DNA of 23,451 nt. Origin: a virus. Both the position numbers and the translations under genes were made by a program. The notes under the pieces are model-generated. The model did no database searches and was not told the origin of the DNA. It saw only the letters and a program-made list of their open reading frames with translations. Numbering within the stretch: the stretch's first letter is position 1; the number at the start of each line of letters is the position of its first letter. Of this stretch, positions 12,150 to 20,768 are shown one piece after another. The DNA lies in IMG/VR virus record IMGVR_UViG_3300044645_001446, positions 1 to 23,451 of that record; one strand, given 5' to 3'.

Positions 12150-12553
12150 TTCGGCACCGTGAACGGACGTTTAGCTTCAACATGCCAAGGCTCATTCGCG
12201 TAAGGCGTATGCAAAGCGACACCGAGCTTGCTAGCAATTCTGATTAGTTGCTGTGGTTCGCTTACGTCAACAGCCATACTCCAATGCCCCCTGGCTTTCA
12301 TGTTTCTAATCAGGTGGCGGCTAGGGCCGTTAGGTGGAAACGCGGGATTGCCAACGCCGGCACGAAACATGGCGTACAACGCTGCCTGCTGCGCGTAAGA
12401 GCGCAAACCGCCGCGTGGCCCGTTGATGCCGCCCTTCCAACCCTTACCCCTCGCGGTCAGTAGTAGCCAAAGCCAACAGTCAGTAACGACGGCTTGATCG
12501 AAGCGGAAGCGCCCGCGACGTATTTGCCGCCCCTTGCGGTAGTTGTTGCTCAT
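12146..12553 (-). CDS. M15-type peptidoglycan peptidase
   Basis: The 135-residue protein carries the zinc motifs of VanY or L-Ala-D-Glu peptidases: NGPSRH (H80), WSMAVDVS (D96) and EPWHVE (H124). About ten extra residues separate the SxH part from the A-x-D part compared with the usual spacing, and a second His (H90) lies in that insert, so which His binds zinc is uncertain. R51 and Q55-56 in LRSYAQQ match the family's R-S-x-x-x-Q element. The fold would cut peptide stems. It lies directly before the CHAP lysin, so the two form a double lysin pair. Confidence 0.8.
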   Translation of the reverse strand: MSNNYRKGRQIRRGRFRFDQAVVTDCWLWLLLTARGKGWKGGINGPRGGLRSYAQQAALYAMFRAGVGNPAFPPNGPSRHLIRNMKARGHWSMAVDVSEPQQLIRIASKLGVALHTPYANEPWHVEAKRPFTVPK

Positions 12554-12566
12554 GATGGGCTCCTAA

Positions 12567-12782
12567 CTACTTCGAGAGGTACGAAACGATGAGTCCCGCA
12601 ACGACTGGTGAAGCAATGCTGATCGGGATGAGGGCGCCTGCGAGCTTGTCGCGCCACGACTCAAGCGCGTCGATTTGATCACTGTGTTTGATGACCGTGC
12701 CGTTCGTGCGTGTCGTTTGTTCGAGTACGGCTTCAAGCGTTGCCTCAATCTTCGCAAGTCGCTTGTCGGTCGTGTCAGTCAT
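12567..12782 (-). CDS. XhlA-like membrane protein, possible holin partner
   Basis: From the ATG at 12782 (AAGGAG four bases upstream) the product has 71 residues. Residues 1-45 are a coiled coil (DKRLAKIEATLEAVLEQTTR, then SDQIDALESWRDK) and residues 48-68 are one membrane span (AGALIPISIASPVVAGLIVSYL). This layout matches the haemolysin XhlA family, which works with holins in phage lysis. A longer frame start at 12809 overlaps the upstream gene and lacks a ribosome site. With the small holin at 11365 it would give a two-component lysis system. Confidence 0.7.
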   Translation of the reverse strand: MTDTTDKRLAKIEATLEAVLEQTTRTNGTVIKHSDQIDALESWRDKLAGALIPISIASPVVAGLIVSYLSK

Positions 12783-12790
12783 TATGCTCC

Positions 12791-13321
12791 TTAGAACGGT
12801 TGAACCCAAGCAAACAGCTTGCGGTTTAAAAACGTGGCCGTGCCACCCGTCGTTGAATAGCGAAGGCTAAACGTGTGCGGCCCAACCGCCGTATCCCATT
12901 TTCGCGTGTTGGTAAATGTCAAATAGTGTCCGCGAGGCACTAGGTTTGAGTCTGTTGTCGTAGGGATTCCGATTGACGTAGAGTTTTCAGTCGTTGCACT
13001 GTCACTTCGCGCATACTCAGTGTTTACGCCAGCACCATTTGCCGCGTCGTGATCACGCACGTAAATGCTTGCGGTGTTGCCGCCTGTTACCGATGTCTCA
13101 ACTTCAAAGTAAATGTGTATTAAGCAAACCGCTGTTGTCACGATCGTTATCGTGTCAGCGGTTGTCAACGCAACCGGCGTAGCGCTTGTAGTTGTTTCGC
13201 TCGTCGCAACAACCGAAACCTCGGTGCGCGGCACAGCTAGTTGCCGTTCCATCTTTTTAATGCGTGCGGCCTGCGCTGGCAGAATGTGCATCAAGTCAGC
13301 ACGCTTCTTAATGTCAGCCAT
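12791..13321 (-). CDS. Probable tail-tip or fibre structural protein
   Basis: The 176-residue product has a short helical N-terminus (LMHILPAQAARIKKMERQL) that may trimerise or attach. A beta-rich, Thr/Ser-rich body follows (TETTTSATPVALTTADTITI, GHYLTFTNTRKW, HTFSLRYSTTGGTATF) and ends with LFAWVQPF. The look and its place after the tail hub gene suggest a minor tail or receptor-contact protein. The body resembles in style the 142-residue product at 14575-15003. The ATG overlaps the upstream stop by one base (TAATG). Confidence 0.65.
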   Translation of the reverse strand: MADIKKRADLMHILPAQAARIKKMERQLAVPRTEVSVVATSETTTSATPVALTTADTITIVTTAVCLIHIYFEVETSVTGGNTASIYVRDHDAANGAGVNTEYARSDSATTENSTSIGIPTTTDSNLVPRGHYLTFTNTRKWDTAVGPHTFSLRYSTTGGTATFLNRKLFAWVQPF

Positions 13322-14562
13322 TAGCTAAAGCTCCCCGCCAAACCATTGACTTCCGAAACGGTGTCGTAAGCCGCACCAATCTGATTCACCATGAGCTGCT
13401 GAGAAGCACCAGGGCCACCGGCCTCACACTCAACGCGGTGCGCAACCTCAAACCCTGAATCATCAATGCTCAACGTGATTGACCTGACGCGCAGCTGCCC
13501 GTTGTAAAGCAAACTGCCGCGACTAGCACGCACACTGACAACATCGCCAACGGTGTAATCCCTAAGTGGCCTCGGTGTGATCGCAGGCTCAGGCGTAAAC
13601 GACACGACTGTCTGCCAGTCAAGGCGTGTTGCAGCGTTCGCCGCGTCGATGCAGTCGTTCTCAAGGTAAAGGTCATTGTTGTTGATGCTGCCCTGCCAAA
13701 CCCCAATGCGTGCTTCAGCCGTTGTTACAGCCGCATTGACCGTACTGCTGCCCTCAACCTCATTACCCACACACACAACCCTCGTAGCCGGCGGTGTGAT
13801 CTCCCAATCAAAACCAGTCAAGTTGCCAACCGTGCTCGAGCCGTACCCAAAGCGAGCCATCACAGTCGTGCCCTGATAGAGCGTGCCAACCTCAAGCGTG
13901 CCAAACGTGCTCGAGCCAGCAACCGGCGTGATCCGCAAGTCAGGCCCGTTAGTCAGATTGACTAGCTCCATGATCTTGTCAAGCACAACGTCACGGCTCG
14001 TTGTGAATGTCTCAACATCAAAGCCTGACGTTGCAGCCGTGGCCGTCAACCCTGTTGCCGCTAGTGCGTTAGCCTGCGCAACAAGACTCGTGCCTGATGT
14101 CAACGTGCCCGCAATTAGGTTTGTCGTTGATTCGTCGTAAACCTCAAAGTCACTGTCCGTCAACCTGTGCGCGAGCACGCCGAGCGCGTCAGTGAACGTG
14201 ACCATCATGCTCAAGTCCTCATCAGCTGCTTCCTTAACACCTGATAGGTAGCCAGCGAAGTAGAGCCTGCCGTCACGGTAGGCATACGCGAGCGGCCTGG
14301 TGGTCGTCAATGCCGAGATAATGTTGTAGGCGCGATCGTCCTCGCCTTGCAGCGTGAACGTGCATGTTGTTGGCTGCGAGCGCTGATACTGCAGTTCGCA
14401 AGCTGTAATCGCGGGATCGAGGATGTCGAGCTGCACACCGTTCTTGTCAGCAAGAATAAACGTCCACTCCTGCGGTGCGGTACCAACCCCAGCGACTTCC
14501 TCGGCCGCGTCACTGATCGGGCTGTCAGCGTACTCACGCTGCAGCAGCAGTAGCAAACTCAT
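13321..14562 (-). CDS. Tail hub / Gp37-like minor tail protein
   Basis: The 413-residue product resembles the ReqiPepy6 Gp37-like group of siphophage tail proteins from actinobacterial phages: W-x-F-I-L-A-D-K-N-G near residue 33, ACELQYQRSQPTTCTFTLQG, then a long beta-rich body with RPLAYAYRDGRLYFAGYLSG. It corresponds in position to the baseplate hub or tail-associated lysozyme of other siphophages, lying after the distal tail protein. No peptidase motif is visible. AAGGGGGAGG precedes the ATG. Confidence 0.7.
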   Translation of the reverse strand: MSLLLLLQREYADSPISDAAEEVAGVGTAPQEWTFILADKNGVQLDILDPAITACELQYQRSQPTTCTFTLQGEDDRAYNIISALTTTRPLAYAYRDGRLYFAGYLSGVKEAADEDLSMMVTFTDALGVLAHRLTDSDFEVYDESTTNLIAGTLTSGTSLVAQANALAATGLTATAATSGFDVETFTTSRDVVLDKIMELVNLTNGPDLRITPVAGSSTFGTLEVGTLYQGTTVMARFGYGSSTVGNLTGFDWEITPPATRVVCVGNEVEGSSTVNAAVTTAEARIGVWQGSINNNDLYLENDCIDAANAATRLDWQTVVSFTPEPAITPRPLRDYTVGDVVSVRASRGSLLYNGQLRVRSITLSIDDSGFEVAHRVECEAGGPGASQQLMVNQIGAAYDTVSEVNGLAGSFS

Positions 14563-14574
14563 ACTGCCTCCCCC

Positions 14575-15003
14575 TTATTGTGGTCCGAGGTCTTCAATTA
14601 CAAGCTGCCGAACAAAGCTGGCGCTACCACCACTATCAACAGCAGTGTTAGCCGTCCCCGCAGCAATCTGCACCTTAAAAGTTTCCGTCGCACCCGTCGC
14701 CGGACCGTTAAAAATCCTTGAATGTGAAGCACTCGTCACAAGACCAGTCACTAGGGCAGGCGTTTGCACGCGCATTTCAACAGTCGCATTACGCAAAACC
14801 GTATAAACAGCCGTTTGTGCGCCCCCCGAAGCGTAAGGATGCACAAAAAGACTCACGCGAAGAATCCTTGCCGCACCATACGTCACGCTTACCGTCAAGC
14901 CTTCGTCCTGCGCGGTCGTATGCGTTGCCGAAGTAGTGAATCCGGTCGTAAGGGTATGCGATCCAATGACCCGTCGCGCAGGTACTCGCGTAACCCCAGC
15001 CAT
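14575..15003 (-). CDS. Probable virion structural protein, 142 residues
   Basis: This is a beta-rich protein full of Thr, Ala and Val (SHTLTTGFTTSATHTTAQDE, then LTVSVTYGAARILRVSLFV, and a final FVRQLVIEDLGP). The FVRQLVIEDLGP ending is common in beta-sandwich proteins of phage tails. It starts in a TAATG overlap. Function is inferred from position between the distal tail protein and the hub gene. It could be a decoration or minor tail protein. Confidence 0.6.
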   Translation of the reverse strand: MAGVTRVPARRVIGSHTLTTGFTTSATHTTAQDEGLTVSVTYGAARILRVSLFVHPYASGGAQTAVYTVLRNATVEMRVQTPALVTGLVTSASHSRIFNGPATGATETFKVQIAAGTANTAVDSGGSASFVRQLVIEDLGPQ

Positions 15004-15449
15004 TAGCTGAACGCCATGAAGGTCACGCCATCACCAGACACAGTTGCGTCCAATCCAATGTCAGCAAGGTTATCTATCTGCAACACAATCGAATCACCAG
15101 CAGCCAAAGGGACACCCGTCCTCGTCGCAATCGTCGCCACAACCGTTGCCGCGGCCCCAACCGCAACGATGCCCGTGTTGTCAGTCTCAGCCGTAATGAC
15201 AACCTCTTTGCAAGCCGTCGAGGAAGCCAAAGCAACCCTTGTGCCGGCCGTTGTCACAACCTTACGGCCATCAGTGACAGTCGTAATTGCAGACGTGACC
15301 GCAACAGGAAACGGATTAGTAGGCGACACAAGCGTGAACGAGCCGTCAGCGCCATACGTCACCTTCATAATCTGAACGTGATCAGACCCGTTCTGATCCG
15401 TCGCAATCGACGTACCAGACCCAGCAGTAATCGCAACATTGTCAGCCAT
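15003..15449 (-). CDS. Probable virion structural protein, 148 residues
   Basis: This is another Thr/Ala/Val-rich beta protein (VTDGRKVVTTAGTRVALASS, KEVVITAETDNTGIVAVGAA). It ends with AGDSIVLQIDNLADIGLDAT, a pattern seen in small structural or fibre-like proteins of many environmental phages. A GAGGAG ribosome site precedes the ATG. It lies just after the distal tail protein and may sit at the tail tip. Confidence 0.6.
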   Translation of the reverse strand: MADNVAITAGSGTSIATDQNGSDHVQIMKVTYGADGSFTLVSPTNPFPVAVTSAITTVTDGRKVVTTAGTRVALASSTACKEVVITAETDNTGIVAVGAAATVVATIATRTGVPLAAGDSIVLQIDNLADIGLDATVSGDGVTFMAFS

Positions 15450-15460
15450 CTAACAGCTCC

Positions 15461-16294
15461 TCACGCCCACGCAGAGCGATAGATAAGATCAACCCTCGGA
15501 CTACCACTAATCGCGGAGCCCGTCATACACACAGTGCTACTACCCGTAGGCAACTCAAAGAAATCCGAGCTTGCAGCCGTCAACAAACTCAAAGAATTCG
15601 TCGTGCCATTCGTCTTCACAGTCCTAGCCTGCACATCAATCTCCAAGAAATCACCAGGCGCCACAGTCCCCGAAAACACAAGGCCCGCGCCAACCGACGC
15701 GGCAACCGTGCCCTTACGAACAAACGGATTCGTAATGCCGCCATAAATCCTGATCTTCGGCGGCGTCCCAATCGAGCCAGCGTTCGTGTAGCTCACCGTC
15801 CCACCAACCGCAGCATCCGTAATCGTTGTGCCCGTACCCGTAGTCTCGCTCTGATCGTAAACGCGAGGATCACCAGCAACCAACGTGATCTGCGACGACA
15901 ACATGTTCCCACCATCCGTAAGCACCAAAGGCGCCAAGGAAGATAGTTGGCAGTCAACTTGCAACGCTTGCCCGCCTGAGTCCCTAGTCCATCTCAAAGT
16001 GCCAGGCGTACTCACACTACTCATCAGTGCTTTAGCTACCGTGTCGAACTCATCGAATGAGTCCTCGATCGACGTGCCAATGACTTCCATTTCCAAAGTG
16101 ATGTACCGAGCGTCAACATACTTTGATCGGATGTACGCGCCGGACTGCTGCCCCTTAACAGTCTTAACCTCACGGATAGGTGGCGAGCCCTGCAACCCCT
16201 CAGCGCGCGTCACAACACGCTTAGAACCAATCGTAACGGCATGCAACGACACCGCCGACCCGCCGAGCGGTGTGAACGTAATTGTGCTGATCAT
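15461..16294 (-). CDS. Distal tail protein (Dit)
   Basis: The 277-residue product matches siphovirus distal tail proteins, which form the hexameric ring joining tail tube and tip. A beta-rich N-terminal ring-forming part (ITFTPLGGSAVSLHAVTIGS, GSPPIREVKTVKGQQSGAYI, YITLEMEVIG) includes DSFDEFDTVAKALMS. A galectin-like C-terminal half follows (TVSYTNAGSIGTPPKIRIYG, GDFLEIDVQARTVKTNGTTN). The ATG at 16294 sits in an ATGA overlap with the tape measure stop and is preferred to a TTG six codons earlier. Position directly after the tape measure is the family rule. Confidence 0.85.
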   Translation of the reverse strand: MISTITFTPLGGSAVSLHAVTIGSKRVVTRAEGLQGSPPIREVKTVKGQQSGAYIRSKYVDARYITLEMEVIGTSIEDSFDEFDTVAKALMSSVSTPGTLRWTRDSGGQALQVDCQLSSLAPLVLTDGGNMLSSQITLVAGDPRVYDQSETTGTGTTITDAAVGGTVSYTNAGSIGTPPKIRIYGGITNPFVRKGTVAASVGAGLVFSGTVAPGDFLEIDVQARTVKTNGTTNSLSLLTAASSDFFELPTGSSTVCMTGSAISGSPRVDLIYRSAWA

Positions 16295-18996
16295 CGCGTA
16301 GCCAACTGCCAACCCAATTGACGAGCAAGCAGCATTGGATCATCAGCCGCAGCACCAACCGCGTTAACTGTGATGTTCATGCCGGCGCCGCCGCCCATAC
16401 GACTAGTGCGCGTCCCCGAATGAACCTTCCCACCAACAATCAACTCAGGACCAGTCTCCCCAACAAGCGTAAGCTGCCCTGGCGTCAACATGCCACCGGA
16501 CACCTTGTTAGCAAACGGATGCCCCTTCAAAGCAGGTTTCGGTCGAGCAGCATACGCCTGAGCTTGCGTGACACCAAACATTTTTCCGTAATCGCTAGCA
16601 AGATGCGGCCTGCTTGCTGGTCGTGGGTTCGTACTAAGCAGCTGCGCACGAATTCTTTGCGCCAACGAAGGACCGCCACCACCAGCAACCGGCGCACCAG
16701 CCTGCGTTGTGCCACCAATAATTGCGGCAGCTTCACCAACACCAGCCGTAACGCTCGCAGGCAACCCAGGAACTGAAACGCCCGACCCTTGCATTGCGGC
16801 CGTCAGGCTTGCAAAGAACGCCGTGACCGTGCCACCGGCCATGAATGCGTCAAGCGCGCGCTGCATGCCGCCAGCAAACGTGTTAGCAAACGCGGTTGCC
16901 GCAGCCTCACTACTAGCCTCAATTTCATTCTCATTAAGCTGCGCAAGCTGATCCTGCAACTCAGCAAGATACGCGGGCCCATACCGAGCATCAAGGGCAG
17001 CCTTTTCGCTTTGTAGCGCGTCAATCGCTTCAAGGTTGCCCTGCTTACGTGCCTGAGCAATACGAGCATCAAGACGGGCAGCATCACGCTGAAACCTAGC
17101 CTGAACGCGCGGATCAGCAGCCTCAGCCTGAGCCCGCGAAATAGCAGACCCTAAGCCGCCTCGAGCAACACCAGTTTCACGCGCAGCCCTCGCAGCACGC
17201 GCAGCATTAACCGGCGCCATAATGCGATCAAGCTCAGCCGTCCGAATCGTGTCCCTAATACCCTCAATGAAACCCTTAAGAGTTTCGCCAGCCGCAGCTC
17301 GAGCCTGCTTAGCTGCCAGACGACGCTCAAGCGCTGCAAGCTCATTTGCAGCCTTCTCCCTAGCCTTCTTAGTCTTCGCAGCCGCTACTTTTGCTTGCGC
17401 AGCCAACAATGCTTGCTGATCCCTCAACGCGCCCGCCGACGAGCCAGCACCCTGATTCAACAACACATTTTGCGCCCCTACATTCAACCTCTCGGGCGTC
17501 CGACCCACAACAGCCTTAATCTTCTTCAACGCAGCAAGACCAGGCAGGTTCCCAAGCGCAGACCCAACCCGCGAAATCGCATTCACCAAAGCATCAACAC
17601 CAGCCTTAGCGGCACTGAACGCCGAAACAACAACGTCACGCATCCTTCCTGCCGCAGACCCAACACCCTTAAACGATGAACGCGCAGCACCAAGCAAAGC
17701 CCGAGAAGCACCCGTAAGCGCGTTGACGCGTTGCGACACAAACGTCAAAACCGGCCCAACCAATCGCAATGACGCAACGATCGCAAACGCAATAGCCTTA
17801 AACAGCGGCACAAGGACCGGCTTCAACGCAACAAACAACCGTGAGATTGAGCGGGCAACACGGCCCGCGGCAGCAAGCGCCGCTGGCAACTCACGCTTCG
17901 CCGCGTCACCAACACTCTTAAAGATCGGGCCAACGGTCGCACCAATCTGAGCAACAAGCCTTTGCAACGACGCGCTGCGCTTATATGCCAAAAAGAACGC
18001 TGCACCAACGGCAGCAATGCCAATGGCAACCGCAGCAATCGCAGCAGTATAAGGATTGCTAAACACGGCGGCAAGCAAGCTCCCAATGCTTGTCAACGAG
18101 CCCGCAATCTTACCGGCAGCAAGCACAGCAGCCAAACCAGCAAGCGCGAGGGCAATGCCCTTGATGTTGTCGCGGAACACGCCACCGACACCAGTGCCAG
18201 CACGCAGACCCTCAACAAAGCCCATTATGGCAATTGCGCCACGATTCAACACAGGCACCAAGTACCCGCCGATTGTCTCGAGCAGGTTTTGGTACGTGAC
18301 ACGTAGCCTGTCAAGTGGTGTTGCCTGCGCGGCCGCCGACCCACCAAACTCGGTTGCAAGCTCCTTCAAAATTAGTTTCTGCGCGTCAGCCGTCTTACCT
18401 GTCTCAACGAGCTTCTTAATGACCTCGGTTTGGTCAGCACTGAAGTTCACACCAACACGCCTTAGTGCCGTAATGCCCCTAATAGGGTCCTGCAACGCTT
18501 TACCAACCTGAATGCTTGCGCCCTTCAAGCTCGTGCCCGTAGCCGCGCTCAAATCAAGTACGGCGGCGGTAGCGGCAGGGAACGTGTCCTTACCAATCTT
18601 CGTGAACGTCAGCAGCAGGTTTTCGGCCGACTGAATGGCCTCATCATCAACCGCTGTCTTCTCACTCAACGCCTGAGCAAGATCGCCAACGGCTTTAGCT
18701 GTCAACCCTGCAGCGCCCTTCGTTGACTTGAGCACCGCGTTTGTTTGCCGGCCAACCTTAATGCTTTCCTGCTGCTCACGAACCGAACCTTGAATGACAG
18801 TGATTAAGCCCTGGGCGCCAATGTACGCGCCAGCAAGTCCAGCAACGGAGCGCGTAACGCTTCTAAACGGATTGCCTTTAACGTTCTTGGTTGAGCGATT
18901 AAACTTGTCAGTTTCGCGCGTAACACGCTTCAACGCAGCCTGAGCCTTCGCTGCATCAACAAGAATGTCGATACGTGCCTGAATTGACTTAGCCAT
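16291..18996 (-). CDS. Tape measure protein
   Basis: This is the longest gene in the window, 901 residues. It has the family layout: a helical N-terminus (LVDAAKAQAALKRVTRETDK), a prophage tail-length region, and hydrophobic Ala/Gly-rich segments around residues 275-340 (IALALAGLAAVLAAGKIAGS, TAAIAAVAIGIAAVGAAFFL). A Lys/Ala coiled coil is followed by a C-terminal GTRTSRMGGGAGMNITVNAV. It sets tail length and is ejected with DNA. By the usual 0.15 nm per residue, a tail of about 135 nm is expected. It starts in the end of the chaperone frame (ATGGCTAA). No lysozyme or peptidase motif is evident. Confidence 0.95.
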   Translation of the reverse strand: MAKSIQARIDILVDAAKAQAALKRVTRETDKFNRSTKNVKGNPFRSVTRSVAGLAGAYIGAQGLITVIQGSVREQQESIKVGRQTNAVLKSTKGAAGLTAKAVGDLAQALSEKTAVDDEAIQSAENLLLTFTKIGKDTFPAATAAVLDLSAATGTSLKGASIQVGKALQDPIRGITALRRVGVNFSADQTEVIKKLVETGKTADAQKLILKELATEFGGSAAAQATPLDRLRVTYQNLLETIGGYLVPVLNRGAIAIMGFVEGLRAGTGVGGVFRDNIKGIALALAGLAAVLAAGKIAGSLTSIGSLLAAVFSNPYTAAIAAVAIGIAAVGAAFFLAYKRSASLQRLVAQIGATVGPIFKSVGDAAKRELPAALAAAGRVARSISRLFVALKPVLVPLFKAIAFAIVASLRLVGPVLTFVSQRVNALTGASRALLGAARSSFKGVGSAAGRMRDVVVSAFSAAKAGVDALVNAISRVGSALGNLPGLAALKKIKAVVGRTPERLNVGAQNVLLNQGAGSSAGALRDQQALLAAQAKVAAAKTKKAREKAANELAALERRLAAKQARAAAGETLKGFIEGIRDTIRTAELDRIMAPVNAARAARAARETGVARGGLGSAISRAQAEAADPRVQARFQRDAARLDARIAQARKQGNLEAIDALQSEKAALDARYGPAYLAELQDQLAQLNENEIEASSEAAATAFANTFAGGMQRALDAFMAGGTVTAFFASLTAAMQGSGVSVPGLPASVTAGVGEAAAIIGGTTQAGAPVAGGGGPSLAQRIRAQLLSTNPRPASRPHLASDYGKMFGVTQAQAYAARPKPALKGHPFANKVSGGMLTPGQLTLVGETGPELIVGGKVHSGTRTSRMGGGAGMNITVNAVGAAADDPMLLARQLGWQLATR

Positions 18997-19410
18997 TGCG
19001 TTCCTTCCCGATGCGTTTCAAATCAACAGCCATGTCATGCAGCTCACTCAACAACAAGTCATCCATTTCCCACGGCCTAACCCCATAAACGCGAGCAACG
19101 CTCGGCGTCCACAAGTGACGAGCAGTTAGGCACTCGTAGGGTCCGCAACCTTCTTCTTCGGTGCCGCGGGCTCATCAACAAACTCAATCTCGCTCAACGT
19201 CCAATCAAGCGCGGTTTCCTCAGTCAACACCTTGCCTGCTCGAGCAGCACTAACGATCACCAACGCGAGCACAATGTCAAGGTCGCCCTGATCAAGCGCT
19301 TCCTCGATTTGACCAGGCAACAAGCCCGTGAGCTGCTTAATGCTGCGCATTTCACGCAACGTAAACTCATCAGGCACCGCAAACGTTCCTGCAGGACACT
19401 TAATTTCCAT
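18989..19410 (-). CDS. Tail assembly chaperone, probable frameshift product (gpGT-like)
   Basis: Downstream of the first chaperone frame, the -1 frame is open from 19171 to the stop at 18989. It encodes a sensible chaperone C-terminus, with HLWTPSVARVYGVRPWEMDD and then LLSELHDMAVDLKRIGKERNG. The W-E-M-D-D-L-L-L-S-E-L part is typical of the T frame in siphophages. This frame has no well-placed start with a ribosome site, so it is most likely reached by a ribosomal frameshift between 19128 and 19171, near three AAG codons (19150-19158). No classic slippery heptamer is visible, so the exact site is unknown. Coordinates give the whole predicted fusion. Confidence 0.65.
19126..19410 (-). CDS. Tail assembly chaperone (gpG-like)
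   Basis: The 94-residue product lies just before the tape measure, the fixed place for these chaperones, which coat the tape measure while tail tube subunits assemble. It has the family look: a beta start (MEIKCPAGTFAVPDEFTLRE), then helices (IKQLTGLLPGQIEEAL, DIVLALVIVSAARAGK) and an acidic L-S-E-I-E-F end followed by PAAPKKKV. It ends at 19126, where a second frame continues. Confidence 0.8.
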   Translation of the reverse strand: MEIKCPAGTFAVPDEFTLREMRSIKQLTGLLPGQIEEALDQGDLDIVLALVIVSAARAGKVLTEETALDWTLSEIEFVDEPAAPKKKVADPTSA

Positions 19411-19419
19411 CTCAACCCC

Positions 19420-19827
19420 CTATTTGAAGCCAGCTTTGCTGACCGTTGACTTAATTACATCCTGCAACTCTTGAGCGATCTGCGGTCCTGCTTTTTGCAA
19501 GCCAGGACGCAAGAACGCTCGAGGGCCAGTCGCATTAACCTTCCCGCGACCGCCGTACTCATAGACGGCAGGGTAAGAAAAGCCCTCGCGGGTAGCTCGA
19601 GCAACAACGGCAACACCTTTTTGCGTCACGCTCGGCGTAATCTTCCTAATCAGTTCGCCGCTAGCACGCAAGCCTTTGCGCTCAGCTTCCATCTTACCCT
19701 TCGTCACAACCTGCTTTGCCACGCCCTTCAGACCCTTATCTAGCTCCTTATTCAAGCCAGTACCAATCAACTGCAGGCCCTTACGCACCTTCGCGTAATC
19801 AGTAAACGTGACCAACTGATCTGCCAT
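19420..19827 (-). CDS. HK97 gp10-like head-tail or tail completion protein
   Basis: The 135-residue product shows the HK97-gp10-like pattern: a helical N-terminus (LNKELDKGLKGVAKQVVTKG), then RATREGFSYPAVYEYGGRGK, where the Y-x-x-x-Y-E-Y/F-G motif is diagnostic, then ATGPRAFLRPGLQKAG. Members help finish the connector or tail. It usually precedes the tail terminator and tube genes; here it follows the tail tube gene, which is a rearranged order. It starts one base into the tube gene's stop (TAATG). Confidence 0.75.
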   Translation of the reverse strand: MADQLVTFTDYAKVRKGLQLIGTGLNKELDKGLKGVAKQVVTKGKMEAERKGLRASGELIRKITPSVTQKGVAVVARATREGFSYPAVYEYGGRGKVNATGPRAFLRPGLQKAGPQIAQELQDVIKSTVSKAGFK

Positions 19828-20768
19828 TACGGCGCGCTGTCACCATTCGCAACAGCAATCGTCACAGGCGAATCAGTACCGTTGAACAAGCCCTTGAAGT
19901 TCAAGGTCTGATCAAGGATGTCCGGCCCACCAACCGACGGTGTATCACCATCAAAGCGGGCAACAGGAACAGTGACCGTAATTGACTGCGATGTTGAGTC
20001 AGTGAACGTCGCAACAATCGCTGCGTGCGTAGCGTTCACAACACGGTTGTAAGCCGTTGCGTCAACAAACTCAGCAACAAGCGAGCCGGTAACCTCAGCC
20101 ATGCTTGAAGCAATAGGCTGCTGCGCAACCTGCGAACCAAGGACAAAGCGGTCACCAGTCAAACCGTTGTTGACGGACAAGCTGAATTCCTTACACGGAT
20201 ACGCGGTGCCAGCAACAGTAATCGCGGCGCCAGCGAAGTGCAGCAACTCAAGGCCTGAGCCATACGAAGCTGCGGTAACGGAACCAATCGTTTCGGCGGT
20301 CGTGCCAATGATGCCAAACTCAGCATTCAGCAGCTCACCAACACTGACCGACAGGTCAAGCGTGTTGATCTTGCAGCCGGCATACGTGAACGCGCGAACC
20401 GTTCCATCGTTACCTGGCCGACCAACCTCGATTGTCAAGCCGAGCCCAAACGGATCGCTCATCGTGCACGTGTGCAGATACGTTCCCGACGTTGCAACAG
20501 CACCAAGAGCGTGCTTAAACAAGATCGCCGTGTTATCAGCGGTCATGTCCATCGAGAACGAACCCTCAATAGCTTTCTGACCTGACGCGTAACGATCGCT
20601 ACGAAGAACACGATTGCCTGTGCGAAGTCCCTCAGATTCAATGCGCTCGATCGTCATTGCAATCGACTCATCATTGAACTCATAAAAACGAGTTGGCGTT
20701 GCAGCGGTACCGACCGTTGATTCAACACCAATGCCAATTTGTGCTGCGAGTCCTGACCTGATAGCCAT
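19827..20768 (-). CDS. Major tail (tube) protein
   Basis: The 313-residue product fits siphophage tail tube proteins, which stack as hexameric rings. It has the typical opening (GIGVESTVGTAATPTRFYEF), a conserved beta part (GQKAIEGSFSMDMTADNTAI), a central LFKHALGAVATSGTYLHTCT, and a repeated beta half from about 180 (FSLSVNNGLTGDRFVLGS). The C-terminal part (DSTSQSITVTVPVARFDGD) completes the second barrel. It is encoded between the tail terminator and the chaperones. Length and order support the call. Confidence 0.85.
   Translation of the reverse strand: MAIRSGLAAQIGIGVESTVGTAATPTRFYEFNDESIAMTIERIESEGLRTGNRVLRSDRYASGQKAIEGSFSMDMTADNTAILFKHALGAVATSGTYLHTCTMSDPFGLGLTIEVGRPGNDGTVRAFTYAGCKINTLDLSVSVGELLNAEFGIIGTTAETIGSVTAASYGSGLELLHFAGAAITVAGTAYPCKEFSLSVNNGLTGDRFVLGSQVAQQPIASSMAEVTGSLVAEFVDATAYNRVVNATHAAIVATFTDSTSQSITVTVPVARFDGDTPSVGGPDILDQTLNFKGLFNGTDSPVTIAVANGDSAP

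Noticed and set aside
16295-16312. TTG start six codons upstream for the distal tail protein
   Set aside because: The ATG at 16294 lies in an ATGA overlap with the tape measure stop, the rule for this operon, and no ribosome site favours the TTG.
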